DNA from: Lineus longissimus | Lineage: Eukaryota; Nemertea; Pilidiophora; Heteronemertea; Lineidae | Assembly: GCF_910592395.1 (NCBI RefSeq) | Contig: NC_088311.1 | Span: 7,750,501-7,814,500, forward strand | DNA: 64,000 nt | Direction of reading: 5' to 3' | Shown here: piece by piece, positions 24,583 to 36,670 of the stretch | Layout: each line of letters opens with the position of its first letter | How positions within the stretch are numbered: position 1 is the first letter of the stretch | Notes under the pieces: generated by a model | Told to the model about the DNA's origin: nothing | Seen by the model: only the letters and a program-made list of their open reading frames with translations | Databases searched by the model: none | Made by a program: the position numbers and the translations under genes

Positions 24583-25629
24583 GTATGTGAGACTATGTCG
24601 CAAAAGTTTTTAAAATCCTTTAGTTATCGAATTTTTGTGAGCATCAAATACACTGTGGCATCTAAAACTCAGACGTAATACCATAAACAAAACCTTTGTT
24701 TCTTATCAAAAAGGCTTTTAAAGTGCACTTGCAACATAATCTTGTAGACATTTGCCTCTGTCTGCTCCCAGCTTTAGGACCAGAAGTGGCAAAGAAAAGG
24801 GCAGGGTGAAGTGAGAAAATGGAATCGACCCTCAACTTTCTACATTAACGACGCCATGTTGAGATGAATACTACCCGGCAGACCTAATGATAACTCACTT
24901 TCTCATTTGACTGTTATACACAGCAAAGCTTCAGGTTTTGCAAAAATCTTGACATCACAATTTTTTCTCACCACCTCGGGTTAATCCACTCAACCCGCAA
25001 CAAGACCTGATAACCTGTTGCGCTCAACATTTTTTGCGTCTCACTGATGAAATGTCAAGATGTCACATATTACGACTTCTTATCGAATGACACACTCCCT
25101 CAAGACAGGAAAATTAAATACCAGAGCATCACGCAGTATTCATACTTGACGGATCGTCTCCAGGCCCGAAAGTAATATTTCTAATTTTATAAAACCAAGA
25201 AGCTGTTTCGAGAAAAAATCTTAGAACGACACACGTAGGTTGGTCGATAAAAACACTGATCATGTAAGCTAATCATTCTGAGCGGATCATTTTTTTTCTT
25301 TTTCGCTAGCTCCTTAGAATTTCACAGCCTTCGGGTTCATGTGAAAGAGGATGAAGGAAGTCAAGCGGTATTCTAAAGATTTATTCATTTTTCAATGTAA
25401 TTGCTTCAATTTTTGTCCCAGAATCGAGGCAAAGTTCCAGCAATATCCACATGCAGCTGAGAACTGCACAATACAACCACCTGGTTATCACGATACAGCA
25501 CGCTTGATCTGTCACGACCTGATTGGAATCTATGTTTCGCGAAAATTGAAATTGATTTATCCAACATTGTCCAATATGTCAGCGATAGATGTGAGATTCT
25601 CTGGTTATGGAAGCAGAACACTGCTCAGT
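24583..25629. other. No feature recognised
   Basis: AT-rich DNA. 25351-25632 has open frames on both strands, with no splice signals or recognisable motifs. Confidence 0.5.
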
Positions 25630-25930
25630 TGAACATAACAGCAGTATTCAAGGTAACTTTATTGATCAGTACAACAACATATTAGCTGTAATCTCCAAGT
25701 TTTTACATTCCAGTGGTAACTGTACTGATCAGATCAACATTATAACCGCTATAATCGAGGTAACTATATTGATCAGTTCAACATAAAATTTGTAATCTTT
25801 GAGTTATCAAATCACAATGGTATATGTACTGATCAGTTCAACAAAACAGCTGTAATCAAGCACAACATAACAGCTTAAATTAAGGCAGCAATACATATCA
25901 GTTCAACATAACAGCTGTAATCAGTGATTT
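25630..25930 (+). repeat. Degenerate repeat built on TGATCAGTTCAACATAACAG
   Basis: About seven imperfect copies of a core like TGATCAGTTCAACATAACAG followed by CTGTAATC occur at 25626, 25666, 25726, 25770, 25830, about 25860 and 25898. Spacing is irregular, about 35-60 bp. Most copies carry the TGATCA palindrome. No coding or RNA function is evident. Confidence 0.8.
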
Positions 25931-26534
25931 AACATTGTAATACTGTAGATGATTTCAAAATTTCTTTGGAATCCTCAGGAAAGGCTGCACTTAACTCTCC
26001 TTCACAAAATGCAACATATCGAGCAAAAGATGTGCACCAAGTGATAAATGATGACCAACAATCAATCAAGTTTTACATGAGCACCTTATCTCAAGTGACT
26101 AGGTCAGGATGTTCCATGTAAGAAATCAAGGCGGTCCAATCCTGAGCGATCATAGATAATTAGGCCTGTTGATCTGACACCGCTCCTTATTCATCATTAG
26201 CTATCCATCACCGGCACCAAAAGTCCTAAATCGCCTCCCTAACGTCATATCCATCTAATTTCAAAATGGAACTCAAGATTGATTCCCTGAATCAATATCC
26301 TATTACAAGTTTCATCGCTGGGATTTTTCCCTCTGGCCTATTAGATGGGACATTCTTGGCAAGAGTTGCTCATGCAACAGAGATGTTTTCAATGTTTTTA
26401 GATAAGGATAATGTATTGAGGCGACCTGCACTGATGGGTAGACATCTGTTGTTTCAATGCCCAAAGCATCAGTATTTCTGTGAATTTCAGTGCCACTGTT
26501 TCCATGGAATTCTCACATAAAAGAAATGAAAATA
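25931..26534. other. No gene called; one weak ATG frame
   Basis: 26266-26520 is an 84-codon frame starting at an ATG in fair context (AAAATGG). It matches no family I know, has no donor and overlaps nothing else. Given how many frames of this length the window has by chance, I leave it uncalled. Confidence 0.5.
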
Positions 26535-26745
26535 TTGAAGTTCTTATTCAGTGCTTTCAAGTACTTTCTCAAAGCACTTTACATTCCTCAGCATGATATT
26601 CAGGAACCATTCTGTGGAAACCGAGTAGCACACCTACTGCACTGCACTTGACCATTTCAGGCCAGCTGAAAGCCATGAGTGGCACTGTACTGGCCACGTC
26701 CCTAACCCATGACCTTCTGATCATGAGGTGGATGCTCTTCAAATG
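26535..26745 (-). repeat. tRNA-derived SINE, minus strand
   Basis: Read on the minus strand, a degraded tRNA head (GAGCATCCACCTCATGATCA, then GAAGGTCATGGGTTAGGGAC, about 26740-26690) is followed by a body. It ends in AAAGTGCTTTGAGAAAGTAC and AAGCACTGAATAAGAACTT. This tail resembles the widespread invertebrate SINE/LINE 3' end AAAGCGCTTTGAGA...AGCGCTATATAAGAACTT. The B box has lost its GGTTCRA core, so it is likely inactive. The same tail type occurs at 59.1-59.2 kb. Confidence 0.72.
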
Positions 26746-28204
26746 TGCTGTCTCTTGCAATATCTTCTCCAACACCATGATGAAATTACCCAAGTGGGGA
26801 TTTTAAGGAGAGGAAATTGGACATGGTAGCAGAACCTGGCACTTGCTGAACAAAACTGAACAAAAAGCTGGGTTAGGAGGCAATATCAAGATGTGGATTC
26901 AATACCGGTGCTGAGTTTTCTTGGAAACCAATGGAATTATCCTAAAATATCACAAGTCAAGTAAATTGGAGCAGCCTAACACACGCCGTAGAGATGATCA
27001 CCACATGATTTTCAGCAGTAAACCGGGTCAGGAGTCAATAATGGAGGCTGATTCAATCATCACATGAATCTCTGGAGTAATTTAGCAAGAATAGCCTTCA
27101 CTTGAACTATCACGCACCATAATTTATAATCAATACGTTATCATCTGTGTAGGGCGCAAGGGATTAGACCAAATATGAACAGCCGGATTTTTTCCGATTT
27201 GTGTCTTGAGCTAGTTAGAAGATAATATAGGGAAGTTTTTCTTTTTGTTTAGCAAAAAGTAGGGAAATTTTGAAGATAACCTTTTAAAAGTGGCTGTACG
27301 AAGAGAATTGAACATGCTAAAGCTGGGCTAATCACTAAGAACAAACCAATAATTGTTTGGATTAAAAGTTTGGATTTTCAGGAACAGGATTTTCATTCGG
27401 GATCAACAGGCTGAGATGTTTTTCACTGGTTGATTGAGTTGAGGATGTGACTTTCTACCAAGTCCCCAAGCAATTATAAACCAGTGATAACAGAAGAAAA
27501 AGTTGTGCGTTATAACTAAGGTAGAGTTGTTCTGAAATAACTGAAAGAATTTTTGATGCGATAATTACAGTATAGACATTCACTTACTCTCTAGTTCATT
27601 CAATTTTGGCCAAGACCATCTAGTTTTGAAATACTTTCAATATGAAGTACCAGTATCTCTCTGGCTCAAACAGGTAAAAGTGTTTGTCATTTCTATGAGA
27701 TAAATAACATAGACCATTATCAAAGTGATCGAAAAAAAAGCTTACAAAATAATCTGCTATGCAACAAGAAAGAAATCAAAACCAGAAAATATTCGACGCA
27801 TAGCATCCCATCCCATCCAATCAGAATACCAACACGTTATCTAAAGCCACTTGCTGCACCCACCTAATGATCTAAGCGGTCATAAATAATGTGGCAAGAC
27901 ACTCTACCCATAATCCTAACCCCATTACCAGTCGACAAACAATGGCGGACAAAAACCATTTTGCAAATCTGACGTCTCTTAGCCAAGTTTCCTTAATGGC
28001 AATATGGAATTCCCTTTATGATGTATTAGAGAGTTTAAATCATATCTTTACCAATCACGAACCCACAGAGATGAGAAACCATTAAAGACAATTCCTTAAG
28101 TCATCTTGTGAGATTTTGCCAGATTAGTAGCAATGAGGAAATGAGCCACATAACTAACGGCAGGCTCGTATGAAGTCATTTTACATGTTTAACTAAAAAT
28201 TTAT
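26746..28204. other. No feature recognised
   Basis: AT-rich DNA. A donor-like CAG|GTAAAA near 27670 lacks an acceptor. A GATTCAATACCGG near 26900 resembles a decayed SINE B box, without an A box. Confidence 0.5.
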
Positions 28205-28375
28205 CTTGAACTTTTCCAAAAAGACTTAAACTGCCAAGGCAGCCGAGAGGACTGGTACAGCTTTCTTCAGTATAATGCTCTGAAAAGTCCAACACTGTTG
28301 AGACAGCATAGTGAGTGGGTACAGCTTTCTTTAGAATTGCTTTGAAAAGGTTAAAACTGTTTAGACAGTTGATGG
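28205..28375. repeat. Degenerate ~65-bp tandem repeat, ~2.7 copies
   Basis: GGTACAGCTTTCTTCAG at 28254 recurs as GGTACAGCTTTCTTTAG at 28318, each followed by TGCT.TGAAAAG, AAC.CTGTT and AGACAG. A weaker copy precedes them (CTTTTCCAAAAAGACTTAAA). Old local duplication. Confidence 0.65.
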
Positions 28376-29134
28376 TGTAAGCACTACAAAATATTCCACA
28401 CTGCAACTGAAAGGAACTCTTTTAAGTTACTTACTAGTCAGCTGACGGCACTCTAGTCAACCACAACGAAGCATAATGTTGTCATCCCAGAGTTCGATGA
28501 TGCTTTTTAATCTCAATTATCGACACGTTCTTGTGGCTGCAGGCGATACCATATTAATCAGTAAGTTACTAAAAGTAATTCAATATAACTTATCTTCGCT
28601 TGAGCTGATGTCCTGATACTGTGGCAGTGCGGATCTCAACTCAACGCCGGGCATCAAACAACCCGAAGCGATGAGATTGGCAAAAAATTTCGAGGTGGCA
28701 AAAAAAGTTGTGTTGGTTTTTGGATGCTGTCAGGAGCACTTGGGTATTGATGCAATAAACAGATTATATAGATGGTGTCGGGATAGCAGCAGGGATTTAT
28801 AACCAACATGCCTGGGGAAGGAGTGGAGAAAAAACGGTTATATTGATAATCAAGCTGGAATCAGAAAGAAGCAGCCATTATGAAGGAACTGTGATGACAT
28901 GCTGTACCTTTTTATATCTGTTATTCACAAAATATTGTAATGCGGATATGGGATAAATTAGTGTGTACATACGCTCATAATTTTTTGTGGCGGAAGATTC
29001 TAAAATACTCTATTCGTGGCTTAAAAGCTGAATGGCCTTTAGATGTATCGCCATAATATCTTTTATGGTTTTGCCCAAATGGATCATAAATATAACACAG
29101 TAGAGCTCTCAGTTATGCACCAAGGCAATCAGCA
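28376..29134. other. No feature recognised
   Basis: AT-rich DNA with no open frame, repeat or structural RNA that I can support. Confidence 0.5.
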
Positions 29135-29339
29135 GTAAAGGGGGACTATAGGCAGGAGGTTGGAGGTCAAATTGGTCATCTTCAGGTTACTAAAATCCAG
29201 GTTTTTTTTTACAATAGATGTATTCCTTATACAAGCATGAAAGGTTTTGCTGTACAGTGAGATGGGAGAGACCACTATTGGCAACTTTGTGTAACTTAAT
29301 CCGACCTTCCTTGCTCCTTCCTATATAGACTCCCTTTAA
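29135..29339 (-). mobile_element. TTAA-flanked MITE, family with 47.4 and 61.1 kb copies
   Basis: The right end, read on the minus strand, starts TTAAAGGGAGTCTATATAGG and aligns along its length with the plus-strand copies at 47405-47622 and 61113-61332. The left end GTAAAGGGGGACTATAGGCA is its terminal inverted repeat. The element is 205 bp with no coding capacity. Target sites are TTAA or one-base variants. Family landmarks are GGCAGGAG near each end, an ACACAAAGTYRCCA block and a TCTCTCCCATST block. Confidence 0.82.
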
Positions 29340-29513
29340 ATAAGTATAAAGTAGGATATGGATTTTCAACTTTTAGACCCACAAGCACCGATATCCAATT
29401 CAGCTAAATGAGATTATCTACCCTTACCAGGGGAGCTCGTTCGAGGAAACCGGTTATCGGCCGGAAAATATTCATAGCCTTGCTTCGGCAGACGTGAAAT
29501 AAAATAGGATTAC

Positions 29514-29604
29514 CTTCAAATAGGACAGACCAAGATGGAGCACCAGCAAGATTGGTCAGATGGATAGACATGCCAATAATCCTTAATTCTACTTTGGAAA
29601 ACTC
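29514..29604 (-). other. Candidate 91-nt internal exon
   Basis: On the minus strand the acceptor TTTGCTTGTCATTTATAG precedes 29604, and the donor GAAG|GTAATCC follows 29514. A 30-codon frame (phase 0 in, phase 1 out) is open across exactly this interval and closed by a stop in the acceptor itself. Its residues include RIIGMSIHLTNLAGAPSW. A second frame is also open over most of the interval, which weakens the case. I know no matching family. No adjacent exon with compatible phase is proven. Confidence 0.28.
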
Positions 29605-31916
29605 CTATAAATGACAAGCAAAGTTTGTCAGAATTTCTCATGAGTTTAGGATTCGATATTCTGACTGAGGAAAAAAGTGGAAATGAAATGGTCAATCCTG
29701 CCTGATTGTTACAATCATTTCCAGATATCTGATAGATGAAGCCCTTCTGCCCTACTTGCAGAATGTGAACTATGAATTTGTTACAGCTGTTAGGTACTTT
29801 CAAAATATTCCGTTTTACATCTTTAAACACTACAAAAACATGTTATTTAGTAATACTGTTTGCCTTCCGAATGTTTGAGAGGCAAAGAAGTTGCTGATCA
29901 AGAGGGGGATGCAAAGGACATGGAGAAAATCAATTGACACCGACTATGAATTTTGGGATAAAGAGGCGTCACCTCTAACACTTTCTCCTTGAACCTAGCT
30001 CTGTCTCCTTGATCCGCCCCACTAGTGTAAACAGACAAGGAAAGTATCCATAACTCACAAGCCATGGCAATCGCGAGAAGAGATCAATGACATGTCAATA
30101 TCAACAAACCTTGTTCACATGGTGCTTACACTTACGGTCAGGTTTCATATAATCTATTGCTTTTTCAACTCCTGAAGACCAGGTTCACCATTGACAAGCT
30201 GATAGTAGGATTTACACGGCTCGAGAAATTGCTTCAATCGCCTGATAGCAATGTTGGTCAAACTTGGTAAATTAGAAATTCCAATGTCATGTATCAGACG
30301 GTTTGAATGACAGATAACATGGCAGGGAACAGCAGACACCTAGGGTGGATGATGGCCCCACTTGTGAATACAAGCAAACCCAATCATAAATAACCATACA
30401 TGTAGATATTGCCGAATCTGATACCCAATATGAAATCTTCAGTTCCTCCTATACATCAGTATCTTCTTCTATACAAATGTCTCATAATCTACTGAAAGAC
30501 CCAACTTCTCATTACGAGGTCAATCCATCAAACCTTAAGCACAACTATGTCAATATAAGATCACTGTATCATCTTTGTATACAAACAGAAACTAATATAA
30601 GAATACTTCTTGAATGGATGCGAAGATAACCCATCAGTCATGATTGGAATGGTGGAAAGGGGGCAGAGATATTTAGGGTTGACAGCATTCCATCTCTGGA
30701 AGAGGAGCCAATTCGTTGGATGACATTGACAAGTTTCAAGGTCAGGCAGATTTGAAAAAGACACACAGAAGTGCACTGTTCTCATGAATAGACACTGCAT
30801 CAATAGCTAGTTGAACGGCTAGTGCAGGGGATCTCGGGGCTCATTCAGTAACGATTGCAGCAATCAAAGAGGGATTGACTGGTCAAATCGAGTTGACTTG
30901 TTGACAATTTCAGGCTCTTTGGTTATCATTCCAATTGAGCTGGAACACTACCATCCAAGCTTCCTGTGGATTGCATCATTTTGATATTCTCGCGATGTCA
31001 AACACTTGGTGTGCCATGATGGAATACTACCTCCATCACGGACACTTCAACTTCAACTGTATGTGAATGGGAGAAATGTAGCCCAGAACTTCATAGGTTA
31101 ATTATGCAACTATCCAATCTTGAAGTGAAATTTATAATTTACAGCTTTGCATAAGATGAATTGAACGGAAGCAGATTTCCAAATGCCATGAATCCTCAAG
31201 AAGCGAATGACAGAATCAAGCACCTCACACTTCCTGAAAGAAGGCTATTTAGTTTCCCCAGTTGATTATTACTTCGTTAAAGTGAATAAAACCTGTTGCA
31301 AATCATGGCGCTAAATTTTCAAACTTCCAGCACGCAATTAAATTGACTAAACAAATCCGTAACCTCTGGCATCTCCTGACAAGAGCTACAATAAATCCCC
31401 GCTAATCACATCAACCACAATAGAAACCACCTCCACAGCGAGTTCATATATGTAAATTGAAAGTTCACTCAGTTGGTTTCTGTAATTATCTGCACAATTC
31501 TGAGAACACTTTATGCCATAATAAAGTCATCAAGAAGCAACTCGGAGAGTGGCTGCAACAGTTATTGCAATGCACTCACAATACTGTAATAAACTCATTA
31601 TTATACAGATGTTTGTGCAAAAAACATACCCTTTCAATGTTTTCAGTGATTATTTTCTCTACAGTTTTATAAGATAACTTCACATGAACATGACAATGCC
31701 CATTATAGCCATTGCCTCTTTTTCCAGAGTGATTGGAAATGCAATGCACATAGTCTTCATAAGTATGGGTTAATGATCCGTTCACAACCACCAATAAAAC
31801 TGTTTTATTGCTCAGATCTACTTCTCATGCTGCTCTGTTTTCTTCAATTCCAAGAGGATTTGGTGACAACATAAGTCAGTAAATTACATTGCACTTTCAG
31901 ATTCTGATAAGTTAGT
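29605..31916. other. No gene called
   Basis: AT-rich DNA. A minus-strand frame of about 84 codons (about 31827-31576) ends in the donor-like AGG|GTATGT, but it has neither an ATG nor an acceptable acceptor. A plus-strand frame overlaps it. Nothing else is recognised. Confidence 0.5.
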
Positions 31917-31976
31917 TTAAAGGTTGGCTATAGGCAGGAGCTACAACGTAGGAGGTCAAATGGCTCATCTTCAATG
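31917..31976 (-). mobile_element. End fragment of the TTAA MITE family
   Basis: TTAAAGGTTGGCTATAGGCA and the following GGAGGTCAAATGGCTCATCT match the left end of the 29.1 kb copy (GGACTATAGGCAGGAGG, then GGAGGTCAAATTGGTCATCT). Homology stops after about 60 bp, so this is a truncated copy or solo end. Confidence 0.7.
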
Positions 31977-32440
31977 ATTGACATGCTCAGTTTGGGAACT
32001 GGGATAGGTTTGGTTCATGCAGCAGGCACAGTGCTCAGGTGCGCCTTATAGATGACAGAATGGGTTAACTGTAACCTTCTCCATGAACCACATACCACGG
32101 TATTTGAAGCACGAATACCAATCCAAACCAAAGAATATCACAAAGAGAGAATTCCTTCAAAGAAATCTGACCATCTGAGAAACATGCTCAGCTATGAGGC
32201 AGATAATGCGACCAGCTTCCAGATGACTTTGTATTGGCATCATTGGGTTCCTTTGATGGCGCTGAGTGCGGTAATTATGTGTAATGATTGTGAACTGGTG
32301 GCTGGCCGCAGCTTTGTGCCAGTGCGGCTCAAAGGAGGCCTAAGCTAAAGAAGATTATTGCCCATACAGACTGATACAATTATGAATTAGGAAAGACGAT
32401 TATGGTCATGAGCGGTGTGTGTGGCGGCCGGGAGATGACA
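31977..32440. other. No feature recognised
   Basis: A 98-codon plus-strand open frame (32052-32348) has no ATG in good context, splice signal or known motif. Confidence 0.5.
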
Positions 32441-32763
32441 GGAACGGATGTTGAATACAGGTGTGTAGGCAAGCAGTAGAAGGGTGAGGTGTCATAGATT
32501 CTTTGACAAGCAATGGGTCAGGTAGTGGTGAGGCTGTTGAGTAGGTATGACAGGAGCCAGTGGCAGGAGCATATGTTGACCGTACATTTAGGCGTAGACG
32601 GTACGCAGTGGAAGGTTGAGGTCTATAGGGTCCTTCAGGAAGAGCAGGTCAGGTAGTGATGAGGTTGTTGAGTGGGAATTGAGAGGAGCGTATGCTGGGC
32701 ATAAGTGTAGGAAGTTACGCAGTGGAAGGGTGAGGTGCCTTTAGTCCTCTAAAGAAGAGCAGT
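32441..32763 (+). repeat. G-rich degenerate tandem repeat, ~120 bp unit
   Basis: Three units begin GGAACGGATGTTG (32441), GGAGCATATGTTG (32566) and GGAGCGTATGCTG (32684). Shared internal blocks are AGTGGAAGG.TGAGGT, then AGGTAGTG.TGAGG.TGTTGAG. Two full copies and one partial. The strand is markedly G-rich. Confidence 0.75.
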
Positions 32764-32904
32764 ACCAATGAATCCTTCATTGCTGCCAATGCCTCAAATG
32801 GTTAACAAGAAATCGTGACCAGTGCCCGATTGACCTCTGATCGGTTGTCCATTATCACAGCAATAACTAAGATGTGTTGATTTGGCTCATCAATACACTC
32901 GATC

Positions 32905-33240
32905 AATGGACAACCAGTTGGTAATGTCCAATATTGCACACGTTGTTGAAGAATTCTGACCAGAACACGGTCGTGGTGAAAACCGTGTGGTATTCAAGTC
33001 ATTTGCTGTTGGTATTTGAAAACCAGTTGGTGATGTTCAATAATGGGGAAGTTATTGAACAAGTTGGCAAAAACATGATGGAGTTGGAAAGAAAAGATGG
33101 TTTTTGACTTGCACTGTCATTCACTGTATCAAGTTGTTTGCCTGTTCATTAATGCTCCCAATCAAGTGAAAACTATATGGTAGTGTACAAAATTGGAGAA
33201 GTTATTGAAAATGTTTTAACATGGTGGAAGGGGAGAAAGT
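32905..33240 (+). repeat. Degenerate tandem repeat, ~115-145 bp unit
   Basis: ACCAGTTGGTAATGTCCAAT (32910), ACCAGTTGGTGATGTTCAAT (33022) and ACTATATGGTAGTGTACAAA (33169) head three diverged units. These continue GGGAAGTTATTGAA and AACATG.TGGA. It lies directly after another local tandem array, suggesting a duplication-prone stretch. Confidence 0.55.
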
Positions 33241-35107
33241 TCAAAGCTGTTTATTTCTTCTAACACTCTAAGTAGTGTTCAAGCCAACAATGTAGGGGTA
33301 GTTTCAAATCATTCCCTCCAGAAGTTACATTTTTAAAATTAAGAAAGAAATTTTAGCAATATCTCGTCCCAAAAATACTTCCATTGCCATGCAAATATCA
33401 CACTCTTCATCCCAAGGGCTTGGCTTTAGCAAATGAAATCCTGCATCCTCGCATAATTCCCCAACTTTTCTACGTATTCAACAAGTCCCCTCAGCTCCTC
33501 CATAATGCTTTCCGTGCCCCTTCCTAAGCCACTTAATTCAAGCCCATTACTCCGAAGAACTATGCTAATGAAATTAAAATCCACAAGCCACTCATTGCCA
33601 GAACAATTTTCACGGCTTACACTTCATTTCCGTCCTTTTCTAAAACACGTCGCACCTCTTCCGATCGTAATACCTTCAAGAGTAATCCACAAACCCTTGA
33701 GATTTGCACAGGAAATAAAGCAAGAATTTGAGAGGAAAAAACCTGAGCAAAAGTTAGGTGAAGCTAGGCACCAGTTGCTGAGGCCAAGAGGGATAAATTC
33801 TCCGTTAATAACAGCGAAACAGTGATATAAACGACAAGTCCATCTCAACCTGCCAGGCTCTGAACAACATCTGCCCGGTTTTGCTGTGATGGGTCACACA
33901 TGTGCTCCGAACTAAATTTTCATAAAAATGGTATGTGACAAACATCTTACTCTAGCTCTTAAACTGCTTACAGTCCATATCCCTGGGCTCCAGTAGATGA
34001 GCATGTTTGAAATGGAAACCCCAAGGATGAATTTTACTATGATAGTGATCTCAGGTATTCACCATTTCACTACGTTGGACCAATATTTCCAGCCAGTTCT
34101 TCATTATGTACACCACGATTGCCCGACATACCGGTTTGATGACCTTTGACACAATGCTGGTAAATAGCAAATGCAATGTGCCATATTATAGAGTAACGCT
34201 GTGGAAAGTCTCATAGCAAAGTGATTAAACTTGACTCTCAGTTTACTTGGCCTTGAAGGCACATTCAACAGGTTTCCAAGTCATGCCCAGAGCACCAACT
34301 GAACCCATTCAGAGGACAAAACGCACCAAACGAAGAGAAAAAATATGAGAAAAATGTTGTCATCTGGTTTTCAATTTATGGCTAATGGAGCCATTTAAAC
34401 TCTATTGATTTTCACTTGAGCCAAAGTAACGGCGAATTACCAGCACGCAATGCAACAATTTGAGAATTCTCGAAAGAAAAAAAATCTGATTTGCAAACAT
34501 GACGGTGCGATCCTTACTGATGAGCAGTTGAATTGGATAGTAACCAAATGTTGAACTTAATCAGTCTGATGTTTGGTGTTTAACATGTTTAATAGTATGA
34601 TGTTAAATCGAAAAGGGAGATCTTGATTGACGTTTAACAAAGGTACCCATGCAGTTCCTTTTGTACCCATCCAGTTCCTTTTGTAGCACAATGTCACAAG
34701 ATTGAATAAGTTTGATGGCTTGTTCATGTTTTGAGGCTTTATGTGAATGTTCAGAAAGGGGTCTTAGATCTGTGAAAGGGCAGAGAACCAGACAGCAGCC
34801 TTTCCTTTTCTCTGTTAGCTATGATAAAGATAAAGCACTCCTAATGATGTGACCTAAAAACAAACCCCGGAAAAAAGTGATTGTTCTACCCTGAGAAACC
34901 CCTAAAGATCGTACCTCATTTTTCATAACATAACCTCATTTCTACTGATTTCTCTGGAGAAGCCTTGCGCAAATTGCATTTGAGGAATACAAACAGAACA
35001 AGTGTTTTTCTTTCTCATAAGGCATGAGAAAGAAATGATACTGGGCATCTGTGAAAAGGATACAAAGTTTTAGACAAGATTCCCTTTTATCAGAGCAGTA
35101 AACAAGG
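33241..35107. other. No feature recognised
   Basis: AT-rich DNA. A 106-codon frame at 33505-33825 is basic and Pro/Leu-rich, with an opposing open frame; no start context, splice site or homology supports it. Confidence 0.5.
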
Positions 35108-35458
35108 ACTTGATCTGGATCTTTCCACAAAATACAATTGCAAATTGTTTCTTTCGAACCAAATACATCATTGCGGAATGTCTGGCGTGATGTCTGTGAT
35201 CACATATCTGATGAATAGTTACTTTTTATAACACCTTGAAAGGGAAAGCTTCCTCCAAAAAAGGCACAGTTTTTCAAATATATCTTGATCAGGACCTCTC
35301 CAGAAAATACACTTGCTAGTTGTTTCTTTTAAACAAAATACATCATTACGGAATGTCTTGCATGATCTTTGTGATCACACATTTAACATATGGTTATACT
35401 TTTTTATAAAAGTTGAAAGGGAAAAGTTCCTCCCCGAAACGTAGTTTTTCAATAGAAC
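35108..35458. repeat. Diverged tandem duplication, 174-bp period
   Basis: 35108-35281 and 35282-35458 align end to end. Landmarks are AAATACATCATTGCGGAATG / AAATACATCATTACGGAATG, GTGATCACATATCTGA / GTGATCACACATTTAA, and TTGAAAGGGAAA.GTTCCTCC. Identity looks about 75-80%. Confidence 0.8.
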
Positions 35459-36419
35459 TTTTGGTCAAGCCAGTAGCAATCTCGACAGTTCTTTAGACTC
35501 TTAACTGTTCTTTACTGGTAATGGATTTACCTTGAATTGCAGCAAGAGTTGATAAAGACCAAGCTTTATTAATGCTTAGTTGCAGAAATATACTGATTTT
35601 GTCATTCCTCGCTTTTCCGATGAAGCTCAGAATATTGCTTCCACTTGATTTCCATTAGAATCAATTAACAGGACCTTTGCCATATTTTACCTTAGCTTTT
35701 GGCCTCAATTCTCTGTTCATGTTCATCCCCTCAACAAACTTAATCAGGATGATGAAAGAGGCCCAAGGAGCATGTCCAGTATGAAAACACGGGCGAACCT
35801 CAACATCAAACATGCCTTCCCCATATTGATCAACACAATCATCACATCTTTAAATCATGATGAATGAAATCCCGAAGCGCAAGTGATCAATTTTGAAAGC
35901 AGACTGCCTAACTCCCTGGAGGACATCATCTTAAGCCACTATCAGTTAGTACCCTTTCAGCCTCCAATATTTGAGAGTGGTAATCCGTCCATGTCTTTAG
36001 GCAACAGGTATCAACATCCATACCAATTTCAGTTGATTTAAAAGTACCCTGCACTTCCTACCGAAACTACATACCAATCTACAAGCGATTTTAGCCAACA
36101 GAAGTTAAACTGACAATCCCCATGATGAATTAAAGATGTGCAAATTCTGAAATTACAGATTTCATACACACCCTGAGGTTAAATAACAAGTTAGCAATAT
36201 TTCTCATCAAGCTTTGCAAGATCAAGCTTAGTTTAATTAAACACTCAGTCATTTCTTCTGACACTCTAATCAAAGACATAACAAATTTCATTTGATTGAT
36301 TTTATCAAATTTTACCCCTATGGGGAACACATGATTACTTCAGTTTAGAATGGTCATTCCCCGGGGTTACTTTGAACGAGGGCAAATTGTTGAGGAATTC
36401 TAACGGAATAGAGTAATGC
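35459..36419. other. No feature recognised
   Basis: AT-rich DNA with only short open frames. Confidence 0.5.
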
Positions 36420-36670
36420 TGCACTCTTAGAAATAAAGTATTTTTAAGCTTTTGAATAAGTATTAAGGATTTTAAGCAGACACAGTATGCAACCCCAGCC
36501 ACAGCACTTTTTTCAGAGAATTGAAAAACAAGCATTTTTGAGTTTGTGAAAAACCACAACAGATAAATAATTTCCCTAAAAACCTCTCTATTGGGTACTT
36601 ATTTGTGTTGGATGAAAAGCTCTCAACAGTTTTTCAAATGCCCAAAAGCCTTTATTTTTAAGAGTGTGCA
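36420..36670. mobile_element. MITE-like element with ~20-bp inverted ends
   Basis: The left end TGCACTCTTAGAAATAAAGT and the reverse complement of the right end, TGCACACTCTTAAAAATAAA, form imperfect terminal inverted repeats 251 bp apart. The CACTCTTAAAAATAAAG motif resembles ends of non-autonomous DNA elements I recall from fish and marine invertebrate genomes. No clear target duplication can be read, so the superfamily is unknown. Confidence 0.55.

Noticed and set aside
31576-31827. 84-codon minus-strand frame ending at AGG|GTATGT
   Set aside because: Good donor, but no ATG in frame and purine-rich sequence where the acceptor should be. A plus-strand frame overlaps.
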